64,000 bases of DNA from Paenibacillus sp. FSL H8-0537 (GCF_038051995.1 NZ_CP150290.1:1537501-1601500), one strand, 5' to 3'; positions 8,173 through 16,900 are shown, counted from the first letter of the stretch. Numbers and translations: made by a program. The notes: generated from the letters alone by a model not told the origin.

Positions 8173-8565
8173 TTATTTATCTATAGAATGTTCCTTTAAA
8201 ATATGTGCGGTATACTCCAACGAATGAATGCCTTTTGCAATATCTACAATAAACTCCACAGCGTATTTACGTTCCATTCTTAAATGTTTGCCATTAATCA
8301 TAAGAAATGATTTGGTAATCAAATAGGCTGTCCGTTTATTACCATTGTGGAAACAAGGATTCTTCACAAGAGACTCTAGCAGGGCCGCGGCCTTGTCAAA
8401 TAAATGGGGATAAGCATCTTCTTCAAAGATACTTTGCTCAGGTCTATGTACCGCAGATTCCAGCAGGCCGTGATTCTTCACTCCTGCTTGGTCTGCGTCG
8501 TTCATTTTTCGCATCATGTAATAGTGGGCTGAAATAACCTCTTCTTTGGTTAGGAATATTATCAT
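8173..8565 (-). CDS. Death-on-curing (Doc) family toxin with altered active-site motif
   Basis: Fic-fold protein of 130 residues. Doc toxins phosphorylate elongation factor Tu and arrest translation. Recognisable family blocks are GLLESAVHRPEQS (about 33-45), FDKAAALLESLVKN (about 56-69) and FHNGNKRTAYL (about 72-82). The usual motif is NHPFxxGNKRT; here the DNA reads AAT CCT TGT TTC, giving NPCF, so the motif histidine is replaced by proline. The start lies one base after the stop of the AbrB-type antitoxin gene, with AGGGAC as ribosome site inside it. It is a toxin-antitoxin partner by context, but possibly catalytically dead. Confidence 0.85.
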   Translation of the reverse strand: MIIFLTKEEVISAHYYMMRKMNDADQAGVKNHGLLESAVHRPEQSIFEEDAYPHLFDKAAALLESLVKNPCFHNGNKRTAYLITKSFLMINGKHLRMERKYAVEFIVDIAKGIHSLEYTAHILKEHSIDK

Positions 8566-8566
8566 T

Positions 8567-8860
8567 TCATCGGTCCCTTAAGTCTTCAAGAATACCTTCA
8601 TCTTCTTCAAATACGTCAAAGAAGGCTTCAAGAACTTCTGGCCTTACATTATCGGGGAGTTGAGCTTGCCGAACCTTTATCAAAACAACTTCACCGCGAT
8701 CATTTTCCACAAATTCGATTTCATCGCCTTGTGAGATATTTAACTTTTCAGCCAAGCTTTTTGGCAGACTTACTCCAAGACTATTGCCCATTCGCCCTAT
8801 TTTGCGGGAATAACGCGTAACATTTGATTTTTCATTTGTCACTTTGACCACACCATTCAT
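8567..8860 (-). CDS. AbrB/MazE-type antitoxin
   Basis: Swapped-hairpin DNA-binding protein of 97 residues from the ATG at 8860, chosen because GAGGA lies 8 bases upstream; an ATG five codons earlier has no ribosome site. The core GRMGNSLGVSLPKSLAEKL followed by GDEIEFVEN is the SpoVT/AbrB-like fold of antitoxins. The acidic C-terminus (about 75-97, rich in Glu and Asp) is the likely toxin-neutralising tail. It is first in a two-gene operon with the Doc protein and should bind its own promoter. Confidence 0.87.
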   Translation of the reverse strand: MNGVVKVTNEKSNVTRYSRKIGRMGNSLGVSLPKSLAEKLNISQGDEIEFVENDRGEVVLIKVRQAQLPDNVRPEVLEAFFDVFEEDEGILEDLRDR

Positions 8861-8975
8861 TAAAATTTTCCTCATCTATAAGTATAATCTATGAACAATT
8901 TGTTATACCTTATTACTGTAGTAACTTTTATAACGTATGTACATAATAGCAAATTTACTTCAAATATAAAGCAAA

Positions 8976-9001
8976 AACACCATCCTCAGATGGATGGTGT
9001 T
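8976..9001 (-). terminator. Terminator of the SDR remnant
   Basis: AACACCATCC pairs perfectly with GGATGGTGTT over a 6-base loop. On the minus strand it is followed by TTTTTGC, 49 bases past the SDR stop. Confidence 0.8.
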
Positions 9002-9049
9002 CAATACGTTTGAGGCAAGTGTGGTTGTCTAAACCACACTTCGCCGATC

Positions 9050-9484
9050 TTATCGAGACGTCCAAGCGCCGTCAACTGTAATGACATCGCCGTTGATGAA
9101 CTTCGACTCGTCTGACGCGAGGAATAGAGCCGTATTGGCGATATCGTCTGCTTCGCCGCCATTGAAAGGGCCAAGGTCGCCAAATGTAAGAGTGCCAAGT
9201 GGATCAAGCGTGCCCAGATTAGCCGTCATGCCGGTTGCGATGGAACCTGGTGCGATTACGTTCGCACGGATTTTGCCGTTTTCGCGGCCATAGAAAGCTG
9301 CGATGTTTTTCGTCAGGCCGATGACCGCATGCTTAGACATTGTGTATGCCGCGCCGCCGCGCGCGCCCAAATAACCGGCGATGGAGGCTACATTTACGAT
9401 CGTGCCGCCGCTCGCTTGTGTATTAAATACTTTAATTGCTGAACGACAAGCGTAAAACTGCCCGTTCAGATTAACGCCACTTAA
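9050..9484 (-). pseudogene. SDR-family oxidoreductase, 5' half deleted
   Basis: About 145 C-terminal residues of a short-chain dehydrogenase/reductase remain. The frame reads GVNLNGQFYACRSAIK, then GGTIVNVASIAGYLGARGG, the active-site YTMSK and the tail NGDVITVDGAWTSR. The Rossmann nucleotide-binding half (GxxxGxG) is missing. Homology stops near 9484, exactly where a remnant of another gene begins on the opposite strand. A TTG at 9370 could start a short peptide, but without the cofactor domain it would not be functional. Confidence 0.85.
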
Positions 9485-9606
9485 TTTTGGAATGGATCGA
9501 CAGCGACTTTGAGCTTTCTATAGACTACATGAGCGAGCAGCTTATCCAAATTTTGAAGTTTAATACGACGCAAATTTACGTCAAGCAGCATCATGCAAAA
9601 CATTGA
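9481..9606 (+). pseudogene. C-terminal remnant of a probable TetR-type regulator
   Basis: About 40 codons starting with LILEWIDSDFELS and ending at TGA 9606. Composition and the W-x-x-S-x-F-E pattern resemble the last helices of TetR/AcrR regulators, which often lie divergent from SDR genes. It has no start codon context and abuts the truncated SDR. The family is an inference from a short stretch. Confidence 0.45.
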
Positions 9607-9616
9607 ACGACATAGC

Positions 9617-9646
9617 AAAAACCCGACCGCATTTGGTCGGGTTTTT
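9617..9646. terminator. Bidirectional terminator
   Basis: AAAAACCCGACC pairs perfectly with GGTCGGGTTTTT over a 6-base loop. It lies directly after the regulator remnant and faces the nitroreductase gene. Confidence 0.88.
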
Positions 9647-9703
9647 CATGATGTTGATGGAATAGGGCGAGCAGGGGAATATCACTTATCCAATGCTATC
9701 TAT

Positions 9704-10267
9704 CTAATGCTCAATCCATGTTAAAAGCTCCGCCACAGGCGTACGAGGCTTCGGCGCAGGATGCGCCTCGGGGTTAAAATAGCCCAGATGCAGAGTACCG
9801 ACGATTTTCTCCGCCGCCGTGACACCAACCGCTGCTAGAAAATCAGCATGCTCATTGTAAGGACTTGTTTTCCACACGCAGCCGATTGTCTTCTCCCAAG
9901 CCAGCAGTTGAATGTTTTGAATGAGCGCCGATGTGGCTGCAAAAGCCTCTTCCCAAGCTTTCTGAGGCAAGTCAGCCTTCATCACGACAATAAGATGAGC
10001 GGGTGTCTGGCTGCAATAGGTCTCATAAATTTGTTCACCATACTTCGCAACAAACTCCGCTGGCCTCGTATGAAGCACAGCCTCTGCAAATCTGCGCCTT
10101 CCCTCACCGATGAAAAGAATGAACCGCCAAGGCTCTTTCTTCGAATGGAACGGCGCCCATACAGCATCCTCCAGAATCGTATGAAGCACTTCTTTTGGAA
10201 TTGGCACACCATTGAAATCCTGAATCGTCCGTCGTTCTCGAATGATATCTGCAATATTATTCATCAT
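9704..10267 (-). CDS. Nitroreductase-family FMN oxidoreductase
   Basis: Cytosolic FMN-dependent nitroreductase-fold protein of 187 residues, close to the YdjA type. The N-terminal IRERRTIQDF is the conserved FMN phosphate-binding segment, AVWAPFHSKKEPWRF the second flavin contact, and GTLHLGY near residue 160 the C-terminal one. The ATG pair has GAGG upstream. It starts 19 bases after the siderophore-binding lipoprotein gene on the same strand, so the two are probably cotranscribed. A role in reducing ferric siderophores is a contextual guess. Confidence 0.88.
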   Translation of the reverse strand: MMNNIADIIRERRTIQDFNGVPIPKEVLHTILEDAVWAPFHSKKEPWRFILFIGEGRRRFAEAVLHTRPAEFVAKYGEQIYETYCSQTPAHLIVVMKADLPQKAWEEAFAATSALIQNIQLLAWEKTIGCVWKTSPYNEHADFLAAVGVTAAEKIVGTLHLGYFNPEAHPAPKPRTPVAELLTWIEH

Positions 10268-10286
10268 TCTGATGCCTCAATAGCCA

Positions 10287-11357
10287 TTAGGAATTCAATG
10301 CAAAAGCATTCGTAATTTCGTCGATAATTTTGCTAAGCCCGATTGGACCGTAGCCTGCAAACCACAAGTTTGCATCTCCGATGTAGACGCGATTATTTTT
10401 AACTGCGTTTAAATTCGACCAGATGGAGGTACTCATAATCGTATCCAGCGCCACCTTGTTGACGTCACCAGGTCGAAGAATAATGAACATGCGGTCAGGG
10501 TTCAGCTCAGGGAGAACTTCTGCTGAAATCGGCACATTCCATGAATCTTTAAAATCGACAGCTTCTACGGATGCTGGTGTTAAGCCTAATGCTCCAAAAA
10601 TGATGAAGTTATCGTTAGGCTGAATCAGCTGTAATTGCTTGTCCTGAACCCTCATAAAAGCAACCGTTTCATTCGGTGCTTCGGCAGCCAGCTTGTCATG
10701 CGCATCGGCCACTTTCTTATCGTATTCCGCCTGAATGCGTTCTGCTTCAGCTTCCAAACCGAACACAGCAGCGGTTTCATGGAATCTTTCCCAGTCTCCT
10801 TCATTCTCGTTGTCAAAAAGAATGGTTGGAGCGATTTTGGACAGCTGGTCGTAGTTGGCTTCACTGAGCGTATTCGACGCCAGAATAAGATCCGGCGCTG
10901 CTTCAAGCAGTGCTTCGTAATTTGGCGCTTCGCCTGAGCCGATCTCAATCGTATCCTTCATTTGGTCAGCCATGTACGCGGGAAAACCAAGATCGTTGTA
11001 AGTAACCATTGCATGAGGCTCTATGCCGAGTGCCAGCAGATGGTCGGCAAAAACATACAGCATGCCAGCTACCTTTTTCGGATGAGCAGGAACGACAACA
11101 TCGCCTTTAACCGTAGAAATAGTCCGGGTTTCAGCCTCGGATGCCGCTGGCGAAGCTGATGGAGACTCGGCGCTAGGGGACTCCGTGCTTGAGGATTCCG
11201 CCTGCTCAGAGGGTGATCCGCTTGCCGCTGCATTTCCGGTGCTGCTGCTTTGGCCGCAGGCGGCTAACAAGCCGATAAGAAGCAGGAGCGAGAGAAGAAG
11301 AGTACCTCGCTTCATCATTTGAGAGAACACACTTATTTTAAACAAAACTTGCCACAC
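10287..11357 (-). CDS. Iron-siderophore ABC transporter substrate-binding lipoprotein
   Basis: Lipoprotein of about 357 residues. The signal peptide ends in the lipobox LLAAC. A Ser/Glu/Pro-rich spacer of about 45 residues follows, then a two-lobed FhuD/FeuA-type domain starting ISTVKGDVVVPAHPKKVAG, with LEAAPDLILASN in the first lobe and PDRMFIILRPG in the second. I chose the GTG at 11357 because AAAGGA lies just upstream; ATGs at 11318/11315 also suit the signal peptide but lack a ribosome site, and one at 11384 lies inside the Fur box. No permease genes are adjacent, so it must serve permeases encoded elsewhere. Confidence 0.88.
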   Translation of the reverse strand: MWQVLFKISVFSQMMKRGTLLLSLLLLIGLLAACGQSSSTGNAAASGSPSEQAESSSTESPSAESPSASPAASEAETRTISTVKGDVVVPAHPKKVAGMLYVFADHLLALGIEPHAMVTYNDLGFPAYMADQMKDTIEIGSGEAPNYEALLEAAPDLILASNTLSEANYDQLSKIAPTILFDNENEGDWERFHETAAVFGLEAEAERIQAEYDKKVADAHDKLAAEAPNETVAFMRVQDKQLQLIQPNDNFIIFGALGLTPASVEAVDFKDSWNVPISAEVLPELNPDRMFIILRPGDVNKVALDTIMSTSIWSNLNAVKNNRVYIGDANLWFAGYGPIGLSKIIDEITNAFALNS

Positions 11358-11374
11358 GCCTTCCTTTATGATTT

Positions 11375-11401
11375 TGATAATCATTATCGTTATTTATTAT
11401 A
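11375..11401 (-). promoter_or_regulatory. Fur box and -10 element of the siderophore lipoprotein gene
   Basis: TGATAATCATTATCG (11375-11389) matches the 7-1-7 Fur consensus TGATAATNATTATCA at 14 of 15 positions. TATAAT (minus strand, 11396-11401) lies 6 bases upstream, so bound Fur would cover the transcription start. This supports iron repression of the lipoprotein and nitroreductase genes. Confidence 0.85.
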
Positions 11402-11437
11402 GGCAGGCGTATGTTTTAAAGCCATGGACGATCCTGC

Positions 11438-13027
11438 TCACTGCATGGACGTTTGGCTCATGAATAATTCGGTTGTCCGGCGTAGAAACAAGGCATGGGA
11501 TAGAGAGGTGTAGCAGGAATAGCTCCGGGAAGCTCCGAGATCATAAATATGTCCGCTACGCGTCGCTTTAAGTTCACGCCAAGCTGCATTTGATTCGATC
11601 GAATGTCTGAATGCCTCACTTTTTCGATGATCCCCGCCGGTGAACAAAATCAAATGATCGATATTATAGGCTGCTAGCTCCTCAATCGTAAGCATTTGAG
11701 AATGGGAGACATTCGCCAGTTCTCTCGGCATCGCAAACCCTAAATCGCGATACAGGACCGTACCCAGATTACGGCTTCCAAACAGTTGAAAACGACCATT
11801 TTCAAATTGGGCCACGGCAACAGTCTGATCTTCGATTTGGTGTTGGATAGCGCTACGCGAGCGTTCAGCCGATGTTTCATACTGCTCCAGCCATAAATCA
11901 GCCGCCTCGGTCCGATTCACTGCCCGGCTAATTATGCGAAGATGGTCGCGCCATTCCCCATGGAAGGGCACCGTGCAGGTAGGGGCAATATGCCGAAAGA
12001 GATCGGCCTTGTCTGGTTCTTCATAATCTGTGCGCTCAAATCCAATGATGAGCTCGGGTCTGGCATGCAGAAGCTTGTCTAGATCAGGCTGAGCATTTCC
12101 TACTGTCAGAGTGTCACGCAGCTCGGCAAGGGGTTCTTGCGAGGGGTTGACCATTGCGGCATAGGGCTGCATGCCAAGCGCCAGCAAATGGCCCGTGTAA
12201 GGGATCGCTACAGAAGCGACTCGCGCTGAGTTGCGGTATTTTTTGATGAAAACGGTTGGCGAAGTACCCGTTGCCGCTTTAAATTTGCGGCTGAAATAAA
12301 ACTCATCCTGGTAACCGACCCGATGTGCCGTCTCGCGAATGGTATGTTCAGAACCAATCAGCAGGTTGCCTGCTTGTGCGATGCGGACTTCATTTAAATA
12401 TTCCATAGGCCCCCGGCCAAATTCCCTTTTGAAAAGCCTAGAGTAATGCGCCACGCTCATACCTGCCATCGCTGCCAGCATTTCACGTGTGAGGCTGTGG
12501 TGAAAAGAGGTATCGATATAAACTTTCGACTGCTGCATCAGCTCACGGACATGGTTATGAAGCAGCTCAGGCTCCGTCTCAGCATGCCTAAGGACTACCA
12601 GCAGAAGCTCTTGAAAGCGAATGCTCGCTTCCATGCGATCCCATCTGTTGCCTGCTTTCCATGCTGTGCTTATTTCCCTAGCCAGCTGCGGCGCTTCTGA
12701 TAATGACACAGCTTGCTGGAAGTTTGGCTCAGCCTTCTGACGGTGAAGTGCGCCATCTGATCCTTCTATATAGACATCGAACGAAATTCGTTCATATTCA
12801 AGTGGAGAGTGGCCCCGAGCTCCTAACGTCCAGCTTATATCCGGTGAGAGAAGAAGGGCATGTGAAGGAGGAAGAATAAGCGATTGCCCGTTCCATTTTC
12901 CTTCCCCGCTGCCTTTTGTAATGATGAGAAGAGTATGGTGATCGGATTGGTGAAGTTCCGGTTCAGTCAGAACTGTACTGACGCTTTGAGCATCAATGAG
13001 CATATATAATCTGTCGGGTTCCTTCAT
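11438..13027 (-). CDS. AraC-family regulator fused to a siderophore-binding domain (Btr-like)
   Basis: Protein of 529 residues. The N-terminal part (1-150) is a cupin-like AraC sensor region. Two helix-turn-helix motifs occupy about 170-265 (MLAAMAGMSVAHYSRLFKRE, then RETAHRVGYQDEFYFSRKFK). The rest (about 275-525) is a periplasmic-binding-protein domain without signal peptide (HLLALGMQPYAAM, LLHARPELIIGFERT). This matches the architecture of Bacillus Btr, which senses ferric or apo-siderophore in the cytosol and activates the uptake operon. It lies directly upstream of the Fur-controlled lipoprotein gene and probably activates it. Confidence 0.9.
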   Translation of the reverse strand: MKEPDRLYMLIDAQSVSTVLTEPELHQSDHHTLLIITKGSGEGKWNGQSLILPPSHALLLSPDISWTLGARGHSPLEYERISFDVYIEGSDGALHRQKAEPNFQQAVSLSEAPQLAREISTAWKAGNRWDRMEASIRFQELLLVVLRHAETEPELLHNHVRELMQQSKVYIDTSFHHSLTREMLAAMAGMSVAHYSRLFKREFGRGPMEYLNEVRIAQAGNLLIGSEHTIRETAHRVGYQDEFYFSRKFKAATGTSPTVFIKKYRNSARVASVAIPYTGHLLALGMQPYAAMVNPSQEPLAELRDTLTVGNAQPDLDKLLHARPELIIGFERTDYEEPDKADLFRHIAPTCTVPFHGEWRDHLRIISRAVNRTEAADLWLEQYETSAERSRSAIQHQIEDQTVAVAQFENGRFQLFGSRNLGTVLYRDLGFAMPRELANVSHSQMLTIEELAAYNIDHLILFTGGDHRKSEAFRHSIESNAAWRELKATRSGHIYDLGASRSYSCYTSLSHALFLRRTTELFMSQTSMQ

Positions 13028-13479
13028 TTGGGTTAGTTTGCTCCTTCCGCGGCGAGTACGATGTCAAACAATAATTACTCATATTTTACACCCATTTGCA
13101 GAGGAAGTACCATGGATTGTTGTTGTAAAGAATTTAACGGAGGGAGCGCCTCCATGAGTCATGGTTTGGTTGTAGCAGAACGAGGTTCTTTCAAAAACCG
13201 ACTGCTTGTGTCGGTTCTTCATTGTAAGACAGAGGTGAACCGTATAACGATTTAATAAAGACGGGGTGTAATATATATAAATTCGGGAAAACCCTAATTA
13301 TTACGATGAGAGAAGCTTTAGTTCGATATGGTAAAGCATCGCTATATTTTTATAGTTGATGGCAATAATGCATGATAGTTGTAACGAAAAATAAAACTCG
13401 ACCTTAGTGGTCGGGTTTTATTTTTTAGTTGATTATCTTTATAGACAGAAGGGCCGAAGTAGAGTTTTAAAATTGATGT
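13028..13479. other. Intergenic region, 452 bases
   Basis: No convincing gene. It holds the upstream region of the AraC-type gene on the left and the terminator at 13387-13425 on the right. Confidence 0.4.
13387..13425. terminator. Bidirectional terminator
   Basis: A 17-base arm (ATAAAACTCGACC core) pairs with GGTCGGGTTTTAT plus T run, with one G-T pair and a 5-base loop. It lies past the end of the minus-strand gene at 13480. Confidence 0.82.
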
Positions 13480-13935
13480 TTACTTGACTTCAATAATCGT
13501 AATTTTATTCAGAGATTGATTAAAATCAGCTAATACTGTTTTATTTTCTGCGAAATCATTGAATTGACTATATACTTTTTTTAGACCGTTAATTCTTCCT
13601 TTTTGGTTTGGGTAGTTTTCGAGCTGTGGCACACTACATTCAAAAGTCAATCCCTTGTACTCAAGCGTTAACTTACTGCCTTTAATTAAAGCTTCAGCAA
13701 TATTTGAATTGCTCGAAAAGCGCAACAGGCCATACTTCAAGTCATTTTCTGTAATAATAGCCTCACTTGTCAACGATTGTTCAGAAACAATTTTTACATC
13801 TTCAGTTTGCTTGATAGAAATTACAGATTTTACTAATTCAATTCTTTTATTTAGTTCATTTAGTTCTTTATTTAGTTCATAAGTTTCTAGGTTGGCAATG
13901 AACTTGACATAGTCGGATGAATTTATAAACAACAC
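13480..13935 (-). CDS. Hypothetical protein with N-terminal coiled coil
   Basis: Protein of 151 residues that I do not recognise. Residues about 15-40 (NLETYELNKELNELNKRIEL) form a probable coiled coil. The rest looks like a small alpha/beta domain. The gene is clearly more AT-rich than its neighbours, which suggests horizontal origin. The ATG has AGGGAGTG upstream. It is flanked by a terminator on one side and a large hairpin on the other and stands alone. Confidence 0.6.
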   Translation of the reverse strand: MLFINSSDYVKFIANLETYELNKELNELNKRIELVKSVISIKQTEDVKIVSEQSLTSEAIITENDLKYGLLRFSSNSNIAEALIKGSKLTLEYKGLTFECSVPQLENYPNQKGRINGLKKVYSQFNDFAENKTVLADFNQSLNKITIIEVK

Positions 13936-14063
13936 TCCCTTTACGATTTTATTTTGATTTTGTTCATGGTTCTTTAAAAGGATTGTAACAATAAGTTCGC
14001 CTAAAGTAAAGTTATTTATTGACTAAGTTACAACTCTCATAACTTTTTAGGGGGCTGTTTGAA

Positions 14064-14125
14064 AAAAAGGTCAGCATAATCGACAGAAGCAATATGCTGC
14101 TTGAATCGATTATGTTGACCTTTTT
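14064..14125. repeat. Long imperfect inverted repeat (bidirectional hairpin)
   Basis: AAAAAGGTCAGCATAATCGA pairs with 14106-14125 at 19 of 20 positions, and the loop contains a second pairing (AAGC with GCTT). It has A/T runs on both outer sides, so it could be a bidirectional terminator for xylR and the hypothetical gene. The stem is unusually long for that and could also be the trace of a mobile-element end. Confidence 0.7.
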
Positions 14126-14199
14126 CGGGGATAGTTGCTTCTTTCTATAAGGTTTATAACTGAGTAATGGCCTATAGATGTAAGTTGTTTCCTATTTCG

Positions 14200-15372
14200 T
14201 TATACCGGCTGCCCGCTCTTAACCTTCGCGAAAAAAGCGCTAATCGCATAATAAGCGGCGCCGCGGACGGCGGACTGATCCTGCAATTCGGCAAACAAAA
14301 TTTGCAGCTTCTCGCGGTGATAGCTGAGTGTGCGACGGGCGATGGAGGCGTGAATCGCATCCTCCAGCCAAGCTTGTGCGCGGCTCATGCGGTTTCCGAT
14401 GATCACGACGTTTGGATTAAACACATTAACAATGTTGGAAATGCCAACGCCCAAATATTCGCCAATGGCATAAAATAAGGCCTGTACCTCGCTGTTTCCT
14501 GCCTCTGCGGCAGCAATAAGCTCCTCCAGCGTCTCAAAGCCAAGCGGCTCTGCTTGCTCCAGCAGCGCATTCTCCGAAGCGTAAAGCTCCCAACATCCCT
14601 GATTGCCGCAGCGGCACGGCTTGCCGCCATATTCGATCGACAAATGCCCCAGCTCGCCGGAAAAGCCGGAAGCCCCTTTGTACAGCTCCTTGTTTAAAAT
14701 AATGCCCGTCCCGATGCCGATGCCGACACTGACGTATATCTGGTTAGCGATACCGCGGCCCGCGCCGTATTTTTGCTCGCCCTGAGCTCCAGCGTTGGCT
14801 TCATTGTCGATGGTCACAGGCAGCCCGAAGCGTTCCTCCAGCATTTGCTGAAGCTCAACCTGCTGCCATTCAAGGTTCGGCGCAAACAGGATCGCGCCTT
14901 TGTCATCGACGATGCCTGGCGCTCCAACGCCGATGCCGATTAGGCCATAATGGCTGCTCGGAGCTTGCGACGCCAGCTCCTCAATAAAGGCGATGAGCTG
15001 GTTCAGGGCAAAATCCTGCTCGCGCTTTTTGAAGGTAAGCTGCCGCTCGCTAATGACAGTCCCTTGGAGGTCGGTTAACACGCCGCGCATATAGTTGACG
15101 CCAAGATCAATGCCGATGGCATGTCCGGCTTGTCCATTAAACAGCAGCATGACGGGCTTGCGTCCGCCGCTCGATTCGCCGGGACCATTTTCAAAAACGA
15201 GATGATTGTCGATCAGATCCTGTACAAGGCTGGAAACGGTCGCTTTATTAAGTCCGGTCCGTTCAGATATTTGAGCGCGAGAGAGAGGGGCATGCTTAAT
15301 AACGGCCTCCAGCACAATCGCGGTATTCATTTTTTTGATAAGCGCCAAGTCGCCGGTCGTCTTCAGTTTCAA
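14200..15372 (-). CDS. xylR: Xylose repressor, ROK family
   Basis: Protein of 390 residues. It has an N-terminal winged helix (about 10-70, LSRAQISERTGLNKATVSSL) and a ROK sugar-kinase-like domain. That domain has the phosphate loop IGIDLGVNYMRGVLTDL, the signature IGVGAPGIVDDKGAI, the zinc site CRCGNQGCWE (about 252-262) and GIGTGIILN. It represses xylose genes and releases DNA on binding xylose. It is divergent from xylA, with a palindromic operator between them. The assignment as XylR rests on this arrangement. Confidence 0.94.
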   Translation of the reverse strand: MKLKTTGDLALIKKMNTAIVLEAVIKHAPLSRAQISERTGLNKATVSSLVQDLIDNHLVFENGPGESSGGRKPVMLLFNGQAGHAIGIDLGVNYMRGVLTDLQGTVISERQLTFKKREQDFALNQLIAFIEELASQAPSSHYGLIGIGVGAPGIVDDKGAILFAPNLEWQQVELQQMLEERFGLPVTIDNEANAGAQGEQKYGAGRGIANQIYVSVGIGIGTGIILNKELYKGASGFSGELGHLSIEYGGKPCRCGNQGCWELYASENALLEQAEPLGFETLEELIAAAEAGNSEVQALFYAIGEYLGVGISNIVNVFNPNVVIIGNRMSRAQAWLEDAIHASIARRTLSYHREKLQILFAELQDQSAVRGAAYYAISAFFAKVKSGQPV

Positions 15373-15448
15373 CTAGATTGCCTCCGTCCATCTAAAAATC
15401 CATGTAGTGTATTGTATCACAGATGAATAGGACTATTTTAGCACAAAA

Positions 15449-15481
15449 AAACTTAGTTTAGTCAATAGACAAACTAAGTTT
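15449..15481. promoter_or_regulatory. XylR operator (xylO)
   Basis: AAACTTAGTTT and AAACTAAGTTT form perfect 11-base arms around an 11-base centre between divergent xylR and xylA. The motif matches known Bacillus xyl operators (AGTTAGTTTG type). Confidence 0.85.
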
Positions 15482-15495
15482 GATCATGTTATGCT
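15466..15495 (+). promoter_or_regulatory. Promoter of xylAB
   Basis: TAGACA (15466-15471) and TATGCT (15490-15495) are 18 bases apart. The -35 element lies inside the XylR operator, so repressor binding would exclude polymerase. Confidence 0.55.
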
Positions 15496-15497
15496 GT

Positions 15498-15512
15498 TGG
15501 GGAGCGTTTACA
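15498..15512 (+). promoter_or_regulatory. Probable cre site (CcpA binding)
   Basis: The sequence around AGCGTTTACA agrees with the cre consensus (WTGNAANCGNWNNCW) at all but two defined positions. It lies just downstream of the xylA -10 box, a repressing position. Confidence 0.55.
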
Positions 15513-15568
15513 TCATGAGATATGCAACAAAGCATTTATCCCATACCCTATCAGGAGGTTTTATAAAA

Positions 15569-16882
15569 ATGAGCTATTTTTCTAACATTGGCAAAATTCA
15601 ATTTGAGGGCAAAGGTTCGGACAATCCGTTTGCATTCAAACACTATAACCCGGAGCAAGTCATTCTTGGCAAAACGATGGAAGAGCACCTGCGCTTCGCT
15701 GTTGCTTACTGGCACACTTTTAACGCTAACGGCACAGATCCTTTCGGTTCAGCAACGATGTTCCGCGAGTGGGATAAGCTAGACGGCCTTGACCGTGCGA
15801 AAGCACGCGTAGAAGCTAACTTTGAATTCATGGATAAGCTGAACATTCCGTTCTACTGCTTCCATGATGTGGACATCGCTCCAGAAGGCGCTACGCTGCA
15901 AGAAACGAACAAAAACCTTGATGTAATCGTAGGCCTATTGAAGGAAAACATGAAAACTTCCGGCAAAAAATTGCTTTGGAACACGGTTAACATGTTCTCG
16001 CACCCACGCTTCGTTCATGGCGCTGGCACAACTTGCAACGCTGACGTTTATGCCTATGCTGGTGCACAGCTGAAAAAAGGCCTTGAAGTCGGCAAAGAGC
16101 TTGGCGCTGAAAACTATGTTTTCTGGGGCGGCCGCGAAGGCTACGAGACCTTGCTTAACACCGATATGGGCCTCGAACTGGATAACCTGGCACGCCTGTA
16201 CGAAATGGCGCTTGCATATGCGAAAGAAATCGGCTTCGACGCGCAATTCCTGATCGAGCCAAAACCGAAAGAGCCAACGAAGCACCAATATGACTTTGAT
16301 GCAGCGACAACGATTTCGTTCCTGCGCAAATACAACCTGCACAACGATTTCAAGCTGAACCTTGAAGCGAACCATGCAACGCTTGCTGGTCATACGTTCG
16401 AGCACGAGATCCGCACGGCAGCTATCAACGGCATGCTCGGTTCCCTTGATGCGAACCAAGGCGATCTGCTGCTGGGCTGGGATACAGATGAATTCCCGAC
16501 TGACCTTTATTCCACTACATTGACTATGTTTGAAGTGCTGAAAGCTGGCGGCATCGGCCGTGGCGGCGTTAACTTTGACGCGAAGGTTCGTCGTGCATCA
16601 TTCGAAGCGGATGACCTGTTCCTCGGTCACATTGCGGGTATGGACAGCTTTGCATGGGGTCTGAAAGCTGCTGCGAAGCTGACGGAAGAAAAAATTCTTG
16701 ATGGCATCGTAGACAACCGTTACCGTACGTTCAAAGAAGGCATCGGCGCTGACATCGTTTCCGGTAAAGCAACTTTGGCTTCGCTTGAGCAATACGCGCT
16801 GCAAAACAATCCGATCCGTCTAGAGTCCGGTCGTCAAGAGCGCATTAGACTGCAACTGAGCGAAGTTATTTTCAGCGTTTAA
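15569..16882 (+). CDS. xylA: Xylose isomerase
   Basis: Class II xylose isomerase of 437 residues, full length, converting D-xylose to D-xylulose in the cytosol with two divalent metals. I use the ATG at 15569, which has GGAGG 10 bases upstream; the frame is open further 5' through the cre region. Catalytic and metal segments are visible: [13 protein letters not shown] (His near 102), [34 protein letters not shown] (Glu/Lys near 233), [17 protein letters not shown] and [13 protein letters not shown]. It is the first gene of an operon with xylB, 18 bases apart. Confidence 0.97.
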   Translation: MSYFSNIGKIQFEGKGSDNPFAFKHYNPEQVILGKTMEEHLRFAVAYWHTFNANGTDPFGSATMFREWDKLDGLDRAKARVEANFEFMDKLNIPFYCFHDVDIAPEGATLQETNKNLDVIVGLLKENMKTSGKKLLWNTVNMFSHPRFVHGAGTTCNADVYAYAGAQLKKGLEVGKELGAENYVFWGGREGYETLLNTDMGLELDNLARLYEMALAYAKEIGFDAQFLIEPKPKEPTKHQYDFDAATTISFLRKYNLHNDFKLNLEANHATLAGHTFEHEIRTAAINGMLGSLDANQGDLLLGWDTDEFPTDLYSTTLTMFEVLKAGGIGRGGVNFDAKVRRASFEADDLFLGHIAGMDSFAWGLKAAAKLTEEKILDGIVDNRYRTFKEGIGADIVSGKATLASLEQYALQNNPIRLESGRQERIRLQLSEVIFSV

Positions 16883-16900
16883 GTCGGGAGGACTTCGGCT

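Noticed and set aside
9050..9370. An intact short SDR gene starting at TTG 9370
   Set aside because: SDR homology continues upstream of 9370 to about 9484, so this is the rest of a truncated gene, and the cofactor-binding half is missing.
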